This document shows positions 1-7,022 of a stretch of DNA of 14,693 nucleotides, in pieces. The position numbers and the translations under genes were made by a program. This stretch comes from Bryobacterales bacterium (lineage in GTDB: Bacteria; Acidobacteriota; Terriglobia; Bryobacterales; Bryobacteraceae), in NCBI GenBank assembly GCA_003132905.1, contig PKZC01000172.1, positions 1 to 14,693 on the forward strand, written 5' to 3'. The notes under the pieces were generated by a model that saw only the letters and a list, made by a program, of their open reading frames with translations, had not been told where the DNA came from and ran no database searches. Position 1 is the first letter of the stretch. The number at the start of each line of letters is the position of its first letter.

Positions 1-2
1 TG

Positions 3-3000
3 CCGCCGGAGCAGATTGAAGCGAACATCACCAATCCCTTCGAAAGATTCTTTACCCTGGGCAGCGGCATCGATCACATCGAATCGCGATCGCTAACTGG
101 TGTAAGTCTAGTCAAGATTTATTTTCAGCCCGGCACTAACCCTGACGCCGCAGTAAGCGGCATCTCAAATCTCGCCATGGCGCAACTGCGCCGCTTGCCG
201 CCCGGGACGCTGCCTCCGGTGGTTCTGAAATTCGACGCCTCCAGTCTGCCGGTTTGCCTAGTTACGGTGAAAGGCGAAGGCCTCAACGAAACGCAATTAC
301 ACGACCTGGCCCAGTTCCAGATTCGAAATCAGATCGCGGTGGTCAAAGGCGCCGAAATCCCCGGTGTTTTCGGCGGAAAATATCGCCAGGCGATGATCTA
401 TGTCGATCCTTATAAACTCTTCTCGCGGCAACTGAGCCTGATGGATGTCGTCGGCGCTGTGAATGACAGCAACCTGATCCTTCCGGCTGGGGACGTCAAA
501 ATCGGCCCGAACGATTACTACATCTACTCCAACAGCCTGGTCAAGGACATCAAGGATCTCGATAGCATCCCTGTGAAAACTGTCGGCACCCAATGGGTAT
601 CGGTGGGGGATGTCGGAGAGGCCAAAGACGCCAGTTCGCTTCAGTACAACATCGTCCGCATCGACGGCCAGAAGTCCGCTTACATTCCCATCATGAAATC
701 GGGCGGTGACAGCAACACCATTCAGGTGGTTAATGACATCCGCGGGTTAGTCCAGCATCTCTTCGACCTGCCGAAACAGTTGGTGACCGATATCGTTTTC
801 GATCAATCGGTTTTCGTCAAAGAGGCTTTAAACACGGTGCTGCACGAGGGCATGATCGGCCTGGTGCTGACCGGTCTCATGATTCTGTTGTTCCTCGGGA
901 GCATGCGGGCCACGGGCGCGGTGTTGTTGTCGATTCCGATTTCTGCCCTGGCGACCATTGTGGTTCTCTACATGCTGGGCAGCACCATCAACACGATGAT
1001 CCTGGGGGGGCTCGCGTTAGCCTTATCTCGCGTGATCGACAACTCCGTGATCTCGCTCGAGAACATTTACCGGCATTTGGAAATGGGATCGACGCCGGCT
1101 GTTGCGGCGGAACAGGGCGGAGCGGAAGTGAACCTGGCGGTGCTGGCGGCGACACTGGTCGATGTGGTCGACTTCTTCCCGGTAACCTTGTTGTTCGGCG
1201 TCAGCAAGTTTCTGTTTTCCGCGCTCGCCCTTGCGTTCTGCCTAGCATTGCTGGCCTCGTTCGTGGTAGCGATGACGGTGATTCCGCTGTTCTGCTCTCG
1301 TTTTCTGAAAGCCATTCCTGGCGGTCACCACGACCAACACGGAGAACACGGCTCGGAACAAGTCTTCGAGGAACCCGAGGATCGCTCCTGGGGCGGCCGC
1401 TTTAATGCATGGTTCAATCGCCGGTTCAATACACTGCTTGACTTCTATGAACGTTCGGTCCGGCGCGCTCTCAGGTTTCCCGCTTTGACGCTGGCCTTAC
1501 TGCTGGGAGTGTTTGTGCTGAGCCTCGGCATTTATCCTTTCCTCGGGCTGGCGTTCTTCCCGAGGGTGGACGCGGGGCAGTTCACGGTAAACCTCAAGGT
1601 TCCTACGGGAACTCGTATTGAGGTCACCAACGACTATGTGGCGAAGATCGAAGATCTGATCCGGCACACCGTTGCTCCGAAGGATCTCAAGATGGTCCTT
1701 TCGAATATCGGCGTGGTAAACGATATCTCTGCTCTCTACACCACCAACGCAGGAATGTACACGGCCTTCATACAAGTGGCTTTGAGCGACGGACACGAGG
1801 TCAGCAGCTTTGATTACATGGATCGCGTGAAAGCGCAAATCGCGGAGCAATTCCCGGATGTGCGCACCTTTTTCCAGAGTGGATCCATGCAGGACGCAAT
1901 CCTCAATCAGGGGCAGCCCGCTCCGATCGACGTGCAAGTCAACACTCGGGATCTTGGCTTAACCTACAACACAGCGCAGGACTTGGCCGCCCGCATCCGC
2001 CAACTTCCAGGTGTTGGCGAGATCTACATTCCGCAGGACATGAACTATCCCTCCATCCGAATGGACATCGATCGAGTGCATGCCGGGGAACTGGGGCTTA
2101 CACAGAAAGACGTGGTCGACAACGTGATTACGGCGCTGAATTCCAACATCATGATCGCGCCTAATTATTGGGTGGACTATAAGACCGGCAACGATTACTT
2201 TCTGAGCGTGCAATATGCCGAGCATGGAAAACCCGCCATCCACAACCTGGTTGATCTGAAGCAGATCCCTCTGCGCGCGCCCAACTCGAAACTTCCCACG
2301 ACTCTGGATTCCGTGGTGAAACTGGTGCATCTCGAATCCCCAACTGAGATCGATCATTATCAGATTCAGCGCGTCGTCGATGTGTACGTAACTCCTGTGG
2401 GCGAGGACTTGGGAAAACTCCGCACCGGAATCGTCAAGACCATCGCCGACGCGAAACTGCCTTCCAACATCCGCGTCACGCTGCGAGGAATGGTCAACAG
2501 CATGGATCAATCCTTTAAGAGTTTCGGGTTGGGCTTTGGTATTTCGTTCATCCTTCTGTTTCTCATTTTGGTAGCCCAATTCAAATCCTGGATCGATCCT
2601 TTCCTGATCATGCTGGCGATTCCGATGGGCTTTGTTGGCGTGCTCGTCATTCTGCCCCTGACTCATACGACGCTCAATGTTATGTCGTTAATGGGCGTGT
2701 TAATGCTGATTGGTATCGCGGATTCCAACAGCATTCTGATTGTAGATTTCGCGCACAAGCTAGAAGAGCAGGGCTTGTCGGTGCAGGACGCCATAGTCAC
2801 GGCCTGCCGGGTACGCCTGCGGCCAATTTTGATGACGTCGCTCGCAACTATCATCGGCATGATCCCCATGGCGATGAAGCTCGGCGAGGGCGGCGAACAA
2901 TACACGCCTATGGCGCGCGCCATCATCGGCGGCCTGACTTCCTCGGTGTTGCTCACCATATTCATCGTCCCGGCCGCATATCTTTTGGTCTATGGGAGGA

Positions 3001-3026
3001 AGCAAAGAAATGTTCCCCAGAATTAG
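3..3026 (+). CDS. RND efflux transporter permease, 5' end outside the window
   Basis: Inner-membrane proton-driven pump of the resistance-nodulation-division superfamily; the substrate cannot be told from sequence. The frame is open from the first base, and residues before the first internal ATG (177) already match the porter domain (PPEQIEANITNPFERF), so the start lies upstream, probably about 50 codons away. Visible order: first periplasmic porter part (to about 830), TM2-TM6 (about 850-1300), a cytoplasmic His-rich linker (about 1320-1360), TM7, second periplasmic loop (about 1560-2510) and TM8-TM12 (2520-3010). The TM4 proton-relay motif reads LSRVIDNSVI, with one Asp (codon 1038-1040) where AcrB-type pumps have two. 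TM10 reads GIADSNSILIVDFA, without the Lys of AcrB. I recall the single-Asp, no-Lys pattern from a distinct RND subfamily. The next transmembrane stretch has two unusual Asp (1161-1163, 1170-1172). It heads an operon with the TolC-type gene. A periplasmic adaptor gene is expected upstream. Confidence 0.93.
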   Translation, partial: PPEQIEANITNPFERFFTLGSGIDHIESRSLTGVSLVKIYFQPGTNPDAAVSGISNLAMAQLRRLPPGTLPPVVLKFDASSLPVCLVTVKGEGLNETQLHDLAQFQIRNQIAVVKGAEIPGVFGGKYRQAMIYVDPYKLFSRQLSLMDVVGAVNDSNLILPAGDVKIGPNDYYIYSNSLVKDIKDLDSIPVKTVGTQWVSVGDVGEAKDASSLQYNIVRIDGQKSAYIPIMKSGGDSNTIQVVNDIRGLVQHLFDLPKQLVTDIVFDQSVFVKEALNTVLHEGMIGLVLTGLMILLFLGSMRATGAVLLSIPISALATIVVLYMLGSTINTMILGGLALALSRVIDNSVISLENIYRHLEMGSTPAVAAEQGGAEVNLAVLAATLVDVVDFFPVTLLFGVSKFLFSALALAFCLALLASFVVAMTVIPLFCSRFLKAIPGGHHDQHGEHGSEQVFEEPEDRSWGGRFNAWFNRRFNTLLDFYERSVRRALRFPALTLALLLGVFVLSLGIYPFLGLAFFPRVDAGQFTVNLKVPTGTRIEVTNDYVAKIEDLIRHTVAPKDLKMVLSNIGVVNDISALYTTNAGMYTAFIQVALSDGHEVSSFDYMDRVKAQIAEQFPDVRTFFQSGSMQDAILNQGQPAPIDVQVNTRDLGLTYNTAQDLAARIRQLPGVGEIYIPQDMNYPSIRMDIDRVHAGELGLTQKDVVDNVITALNSNIMIAPNYWVDYKTGNDYFLSVQYAEHGKPAIHNLVDLKQIPLRAPNSKLPTTLDSVVKLVHLESPTEIDHYQIQRVVDVYVTPVGEDLGKLRTGIVKTIADAKLPSNIRVTLRGMVNSMDQSFKSFGLGFGISFILLFLILVAQFKSWIDPFLIMLAIPMGFVGVLVILPLTHTTLNVMSLMGVLMLIGIADSNSILIVDFAHKLEEQGLSVQDAIVTACRVRLRPILMTSLATIIGMIPMAMKLGEGGEQYTPMARAIIGGLTSSVLLTIFIVPAAYLLVYGRKQRNVPQN

Positions 3027-4305
3027 TGGCGCGATCCTGTTTGTCGTTCTTTCGGTAACGGCGGCCGCTCAGCCGCCGCCCCCGCTGACGCTGCAACAGG
3101 CCGAGGAGATGGCCATCAAGAATCATCCACAGATTCAGGCGGCGCAGAATGAGGTGAATTTCGCGAACCAACAAGTTGTGATCAACCGCTCGGCTTATTA
3201 TCCGGATGTGAGCGGCGACATCACCGGCTCACAGGGCAACAATCTCGCGCGGATCGGCGCCGGGGATCTTCCGGCATCGCGGCTGTTCGATCGTGAGGCG
3301 CAAGGCGTGATCGTCCACCAGTTAATTACCGACTCTGGCCGCACCCACAACCTGGTCGCCAGTGCGCGTTTTCAAGCCCAGGCTGCCTCGCAGAACTCCC
3401 AAGCCACTCGGTATACGGTGTTGCTGGATGTGAATCGCGCTTATTTCGACGTGCTGCACGCCCAGGCCGCCGTGAAAGTCGCCGAGCAAACCGTGGCCGC
3501 GCGCCAGCTTCTGGATAATCAAGTAACTGAGTTGGCAAGAAACAAACTGCGGTCGCAGGTGGATGTGAGTTTTGCGGATGTAAATGTCTCGCAAGCCAAG
3601 CTTCTGCTGTTGCGCGCGCAGGATAGCGTGACGGGAGCGCTGGCCGAGTTGGGCCGCGCTATGGGCTCAGACCAGCCAGCCGGCTATCAGCTCTCCGATG
3701 AACCTCTGCCGACCGCGCCAGCGGCCACGGCGGACTCACTTATTTCTCAGGCAATCGACAACCGGCCCGAACTTGCGTCGCTGCGTGCTTCGCGGGATGC
3801 CGCCCGCAGATTTGCGGATGCCGAACGTGACTTGTCGCGTCCCACCGTCAGCGCGGTTGCCGTGGCCGGCTACACTCCGTACATTAATACGCCCGCCACA
3901 GCGCCGATTCCTCCCGAATACGAAGGCGTGGGGGCCAACGTCAGTATTCCCATCTTCAATGGCCATTTGTTCTCTGCCCGCCGTGAAGCCGCCTATCAAC
4001 GCGCCTTGGAAGCCGATCAGCGGCTGCGCGATGAGCAAGAGCGGATCAGCCGGGACGTTCGCGTGGCTTGGGCCAGTGCGACTGACGCCTACCAGCGCAT
4101 CGATGTCACAGCGCAATTCTTAAGTCAGGCCAGTCTGGCTATGCAACTGGCTCAGGGAAGATATGATTTAAGTTTGGCTTCTATCGTTGAGCTGACGCAG
4201 GCGCAGTTGAACGTTACGACAGCCGAGATCGAAAACCTGAACGCGAAATACGACTACCAAACCCAATACGCCGCGCTCCAATTCACCCTTGGCCTCCTCC
4301 GCTAG
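3010..4305 (+). CDS. TolC-family outer-membrane efflux channel
   Basis: Outer-membrane factor (OEP family) forming the exit duct for the RND pump encoded just upstream. I place the start at ATG 3010, not the in-frame ATG at 2992: GGGAGGA (2994-3000) is a good ribosome binding site for 3010, and the signal peptide then begins MFPRISGAILFVVLSV with likely cleavage after TAAA. The mature protein is about 410 residues, normal for the family. It has two homologous halves, each beginning with the usual 'LTLQQAEEMAIKNHPQI' or 'LISQAIDNRPELASL' pattern followed by long Ala/Gln-rich helices, and ends in the helical stretch IVELTQAQLNVTTAEIENLN. There is no Cys at the cleavage site, so it is not a NodT-type lipoprotein. 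The start overlaps the pump gene by 17 bp, implying one transcript and coupled translation. Confidence 0.92.
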   Translation: MFPRISGAILFVVLSVTAAAQPPPPLTLQQAEEMAIKNHPQIQAAQNEVNFANQQVVINRSAYYPDVSGDITGSQGNNLARIGAGDLPASRLFDREAQGVIVHQLITDSGRTHNLVASARFQAQAASQNSQATRYTVLLDVNRAYFDVLHAQAAVKVAEQTVAARQLLDNQVTELARNKLRSQVDVSFADVNVSQAKLLLLRAQDSVTGALAELGRAMGSDQPAGYQLSDEPLPTAPAATADSLISQAIDNRPELASLRASRDAARRFADAERDLSRPTVSAVAVAGYTPYINTPATAPIPPEYEGVGANVSIPIFNGHLFSARREAAYQRALEADQRLRDEQERISRDVRVAWASATDAYQRIDVTAQFLSQASLAMQLAQGRYDLSLASIVELTQAQLNVTTAEIENLNAKYDYQTQYAALQFTLGLLR

Positions 4306-4816
4306 CCGGCCCGTGTTTCGTGAAGTACAGCGCTTTCCACTGCGCCGCATCGCTCTGGCGCTTGCGAGCCCGCCCTGCTTCCTGCTTGGCTTGCTGATCT
4401 GGCAAGTGATCCTGGGCCATACCTGGGGCAAACATCCTATGTCCAACGGAGACGTGATTGGCTGGACGGTGTTTCTGTGGCTGATCTACTTTCGCCTGAT
4501 TACGGTTCGATTGGTCACTGAAGTTCGCAAAGGAGCGCTGATCGTCAGACTGGGCGGGCTATGGCGTTTGCGCCGTATTACTCTGGATCGCATCAAAAAA
4601 GTGGAGACGATCGCCCACGACATTGCGCGCGACTATGGCGGGTACGGAATCCGATCCACCCGCGAAGGCAAAGCTTACGTTGCCGGTGGCGGCCGAGGCG
4701 TGCGCGTAACGCTTGCGGGCGAGAAGCTGGTGGTGGGATCGCAACGGCCCGACGAACTGGCGGCCGCACTCTCCGGTTCGGCTATTCCCCCGCACTCCAG
4801 CGCGAAATCAACCTAG
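4289..4816 (+). CDS. Small membrane protein, PH-like/DUF6141-type
   Basis: Unknown role; 175 residues if it starts at TTG 4289 (17-bp overlap with the channel gene), or 167 if it starts at the in-frame GTG 4313, 7 bp after the channel stop. Neither has a clear ribosome binding site. I prefer 4289 because the PVFREVQRF start pattern keeps its preceding proline. Two membrane helices follow (ALASPPCFLLGLLIWQVI and GWTVFLWLIYFRLI), then a soluble domain with a hydrophobic strand pattern (KGALIVRLGGLW) and a Gly-rich segment (DYGGYGIRSTREGKAY) ending in GEKLVVGSQRPDELAAAL. This arrangement matches small two-helix bacterial proteins with a PH-like domain that I know only as uncharacterised. Its place as third gene of the efflux operon suggests co-expression; a function in efflux is not shown. 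Confidence 0.75.
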   Translation: MASSASRPVFREVQRFPLRRIALALASPPCFLLGLLIWQVILGHTWGKHPMSNGDVIGWTVFLWLIYFRLITVRLVTEVRKGALIVRLGGLWRLRRITLDRIKKVETIAHDIARDYGGYGIRSTREGKAYVAGGGRGVRVTLAGEKLVVGSQRPDELAAALSGSAIPPHSSAKST

Positions 4817-5372
4817 GGATTGTCTTTCTGCAACTCGATGTCGGTTGCGGGTTCCACTCTAAGCACCCACAGGCCATCGGAGTTGACCAAGTAAATCAGG
4901 CCTCGCAACGCGTCTTTCAGCATGGAAGTAACACCCAGGAACTGGCGCCCCACGGTCGAATGTTCTGGGTCGGCGAAACTCAAGACCGTCACCGTTTGTT
5001 TCATCGCTTGCTGCGTTGCCGCCGACGGAGAGGCGATCAGCGCCGCGATCCCGACAATGGTGCTAAGGTTTCCGCCGGCTTCTTGCTTCGGCACGTTTAG
5101 TTCGCCAGCAGCGGACGGAGCCGCCGGGTTCGTGACATCCAGAATGGTTACCTGACCCGCGGGACCATGGTCTAGGTACAGGTAGTTCTTCCTCCAGTGA
5201 GCACCAGTCGTTAACTGCGTCACAGGGCCGCCTGAAAGCGGAACGTGTGCATTGACGTCAATTCGATCCGGGGCGACCGATGTGGGCCGCTTTTTCCAGC
5301 AGCGCCTAGATGCGGGCCAACTACCAACAGGCTTGCTCCGAGGAGCATCCAATAGAATCTAGTGTTTCGCAT
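4813..5372 (-). pseudogene. Secreted LVIVD-like protein with a one-base frameshift
   Basis: The gene begins at ATG 5372, nine bases after GGAGG (5382-5386), with a signal peptide (MRNTRFYWMLLGASLLVVG, then PHLGAAG). In that frame it stops early. The body (RIDVNAHVPLSGGPVTQL, then HWRKNYLYLDHG and a GQVTILDVTNPAAP repeat) is in the next frame and runs to TAG at 4815-4813, ending GLIYLVNSDGLWVLRVEP. The frames join cleanly if one A is added to the run of five A (plus-strand TTTTT, 5291-5295): the result is a 186-residue secreted protein. The (V/T)(V/I)(L/V)DVTNPxxP unit is typical of LVIVD beta-strand repeats, and I recall similar secreted proteins of about 190 residues in Acidobacteriota. It could be a true pseudogene, a sequencing or assembly indel, or slippage. 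The body shows no other damage, which favours a recent or artefactual indel. It has its own promoter (5467-5494). Confidence 0.75.
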
Positions 5373-5409
5373 AATCAATAACCTCCACAATCATCTGAGA
5401 TTCATCCCG

Positions 5410-5421
5410 CGTTCCCGAACG
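5410..5421. promoter_or_regulatory. Palindrome CGTTCCCGAACG in the 5' leader
   Basis: A perfect inverted repeat (CGTTC, two-base spacer, GAACG) sits 38 bases upstream of the start codon at 5372, between the predicted transcription start and the ribosome binding site. The equivalent site in the second leader copy (8902-8915) keeps the arms and even extends them by one pair. A two-base spacer is too short for an RNA hairpin loop, so a protein-binding site is more likely. The binding protein is unknown. Confidence 0.45.
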
Positions 5422-5466
5422 TCGGACAAACTCCTAATATGAAGCTAGAAGAAGACCATGGATTCA

Positions 5467-5494
5467 TCTATACCGCTGGCGCGGTAATTTTCAA
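5467..5494 (-). promoter_or_regulatory. Predicted promoter with dyad in the spacer, copy A
   Basis: On the minus strand TTGAAA (5494-5489) and TATAGA (5472-5467) are 16 bases apart, a good sigma-70-type pair about 95 bases upstream of the LVIVD-like gene's ATG. The spacer plus the first two bases of the -10 box form a perfect 6-bp dyad, TACCGC-TGGC-GCGGTA (5471-5486). A dyad between the two boxes is where MerR-family activators and many repressors bind. The regulator is not in the window. Confidence 0.55.
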
Positions 5495-5516
5495 TTGATA
5501 GAGCCGGTAGCACTTT

Positions 5517-5633
5517 GTGAAGCTTACGGGTTAGAGCACGTGACAACAAGCATCTGCGTCAACTTCGAACGCCGAGCTTACGGAGAATCGACATCATCAG
5601 ACACCAGTTGGTAAACGCAGATTGAAACAGATT
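5517..5633 (-). repeat. Diverged copy of the DUF2892 3' end and its downstream flank
   Basis: Aligns with 10238-10351. Two blocks are identical: 16 bases GAGCACGTGACAACAA (5534-5549 and 10256-10271) and 15 bases TCGAACGCCGAGCTT (5565-5579 and 10286-10300). Similarity starts in the coding part and continues past the stop codon to about the sequence TCACAAA on the minus strand, where this copy runs straight into the promoter at 5494. Confidence 0.75.
5559..5633 (-). pseudogene. Relic of a DUF2892 membrane protein, last 24 codons
   Basis: Minus-strand reading gives [20 protein letters not shown], then GVRS and a TGA (5561-5559). This is nearly the same as the end of the intact DUF2892 protein at 10280-10468 ([20 protein letters not shown], then GVRG). 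Similarity stops abruptly at the Asn codon; the upstream membrane helix and start are missing, so no product is expected. It marks the left end of a segment copied from, or shared with, the second efflux operon. Confidence 0.8.
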
Positions 5634-5713
5634 TTCGGCCGGTGACTCGCAATGAGACCGCATTTACGGTTTTGGTTTAGTTTTTCTTACTCCCTGCTAG
5701 CTTAGTACCGGAC

Positions 5714-5739
5714 GTACAATTGCTTTAGAGGCGTTGTAC
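5714..5739. repeat. Inverted repeat upstream of the VWFA gene
   Basis: GTACAA (5714-5719) and TTGTAC (5734-5739) are perfect 6-bp arms with a 14-base spacer, ending 24 bases before the VWFA start codon. It could be an operator or a weak hairpin. I see no convincing -35/-10 pair next to it, so the call is tentative. Confidence 0.3.
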
Positions 5740-5763
5740 AGATCCGGTGGATATCGTTGAAAC

Positions 5764-6687
5764 ATGAAGTCAATACTTGGTCTTGGACTCGCCATCCTGT
5801 TCTGTGGTGTATCGGATAAGGCCCTTGCGGAAAGAAGAACATCCGACAACTTCCACGCCGACGCCGATGTCGTGCTGGTGAACGCTACCGTGCTCGATGG
5901 TCACGATCGGCCTGTTCGCGGCCTCACGCGTAATGATTTTCAGATCTACGAGGATAAGGCTATGCAGAACATCGCGTATTTCTCGGAAGAGGAAACACCG
6001 CTATCCCTCGCCGTGATCTTTGATGTCAGCGGAAGCATGCAAGGCAAAATGGCTGGCATGCGCTCGGCTTTGGACGCGGTTCTCCAAAGCGCGAATACAC
6101 AAGACGAATTCTCGCTCATCACGTTCGCTGACCAACCAGCGGTGGCTGCATCCTGGACCCCGAATCCCGAGGAGATCCAGAGCCGGCTGCTGCAGGCGTC
6201 GGCACACGGCCAAACATCGCTTCTGGACGCGCTCGAAACCGGGCTGGCCACGATGAAACACGCCAGGAACGCGCGCAAAGCGATGCTGATCTTTTCCGAT
6301 GGGGGCGACAACCACAGCCGTGCCACCGAACGCGAATTGATGCGGTCTCTGGCGGAAGCTGGCGTGCAGATTTATGCCGTGGATACCATTGAACCATTGT
6401 TTTTTCGGCAGCTCTCGCCCGAGGAAATCATTGGACCGGACCTGCTGGAACGCCTAAGCGAGCATGCTGGAGGGCGCTATTTCCAAGTGAATGGCAAGCG
6501 TGACTTGGCGGCCACCGCCGAACAGATCTCGCGTGAGCTTCGCTCACAATATGTACTCGGGTACGTGCCGGCCGGTGATGCCAAGGACGGCCGTTTTCAC
6601 CCGGTCCGCGTGCAGGTAGGTCGGAAAGAGGGAATGCCGAAGATCTCAGTGTTTTCGCGGCCGGGTTATCGTGCGACCGGCGAGTGA
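5764..6687 (+). CDS. Secreted VWFA-related Acidobacterial-domain protein
   Basis: A 307-residue exported protein with a von Willebrand factor A domain, of the type described as 'VWFA-related Acidobacterial domain'. Such proteins are thought to bind other proteins or metal at the cell surface; no substrate is known. Residues 1-22 form a signal peptide ending ALA. A short N-terminal beta domain follows (VVLVNATVLDGHDRPVRGL, then TRNDFQIYED). The A domain has a complete metal-ion-dependent adhesion site: D87-x-S89-x-S91 (FDVSGSM), T151 (GQTSLLDAL) and D179 (IFSDGGDN). The C-terminal part (ISRELRSQYVLGYVP, then a basic strand VRVQVGRKEG) is typical of the family. Start ATG 5764 has only a weak GGTGGA upstream. 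It is a single gene, divergent from the LVIVD-like gene. It is the best taxonomic marker in the window. Confidence 0.9.
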   Translation: MKSILGLGLAILFCGVSDKALAERRTSDNFHADADVVLVNATVLDGHDRPVRGLTRNDFQIYEDKAMQNIAYFSEEETPLSLAVIFDVSGSMQGKMAGMRSALDAVLQSANTQDEFSLITFADQPAVAASWTPNPEEIQSRLLQASAHGQTSLLDALETGLATMKHARNARKAMLIFSDGGDNHSRATERELMRSLAEAGVQIYAVDTIEPLFFRQLSPEEIIGPDLLERLSEHAGGRYFQVNGKRDLAATAEQISRELRSQYVLGYVPAGDAKDGRFHPVRVQVGRKEGMPKISVFSRPGYRATGE

Positions 6688-6712
6688 ACGGTGGGATTGA
6701 GTGAAGCGCTGT

Positions 6713-6987
6713 TCAGCGATCAACCAATGCCTGCAGCGTACGCGCACGTTGCGTGAGGACGCTGTTTGCGCTTGAGTTGTTCGCTGGATGCGGCACCCTC
6801 TTCCGCGCTTCGAGCGCTGCTCTGCGTGAGGGCTGCGTATCGACGATTGCCTTCGATATCTGTTTGGCTTGGCTTGCTTGGTGGCCGCTCGATCTGGCCA
6901 ATCAGACCCTTGGTTGAGAAGGGTGGGTTCAGAGCGCTACGCCAGGTTACGGACCTCGTCAGCCACTGCTTCTAAGACGGCGTTCAA
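6713..6987 (-). pseudogene. Relic of a methyl-accepting chemotaxis protein C-terminus
   Basis: Minus-strand fragments in more than one frame follow the order of a chemotaxis receptor signalling domain. At 6987-6940 the reading is LNAVLEAVADEVRNLA: the usual hairpin-tip sequence LNAxVEA...VADEVRNLA with roughly a dozen residues deleted in the middle, followed at once by a stop codon. Near 6861-6838 is QISKAIVDTQ. At 6821-6762, in another frame, is SSARSAEEGAASSEQLKRKQ, the 'NAASAEEsAAAsEeL' segment. At the end is RTLQALVDR and TGA (6715-6713), the usual terminal helix. The deletion, in-frame stop and frameshifts leave no usable product. No other chemotaxis gene is in the window. Confidence 0.7.
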
Positions 6988-7022
6988 GGCCTTCCATCAC
7001 TGACTACGGGCGAGCAGCGGAA

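Larger units (their letters stand above)
5361..5517 (-). repeat. Promoter/leader repeat, copy A
   Basis: This stretch aligns along its length with 8855-9010. The 12 bases AGTGTTTCGCAT covering the start codon are identical, as are the CCTCC ribosome binding site and its 9-base spacing, the core of the palindrome CGTTCCNGAACG, and the spacing of the -35/-10 pair; the rest is diverged. Both copies encode the same first five residues, MRNTR. It reads as a duplicated promoter, 5' untranslated region and first codons. Confidence 0.75.

Noticed and set aside
1497..2666. Minus-strand open frames of 146 and 235 codons opposite the first RND pump
   Set aside because: Antisense shadows of conserved pump sequence; no ribosome binding site or recognisable domain.
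2992..3009. ATG at 2992 as start of the TolC-type gene
   Set aside because: The ribosome binding site GGGAGGA lies after this codon and fits ATG 3010, which also gives a cleaner signal peptide.
6906..6924. Hairpin ACCCTT/AAGGGT as a terminator for the convergent genes
   Set aside because: Six-pair stem with no T-run on either side, and it lies within the chemotaxis receptor relic.
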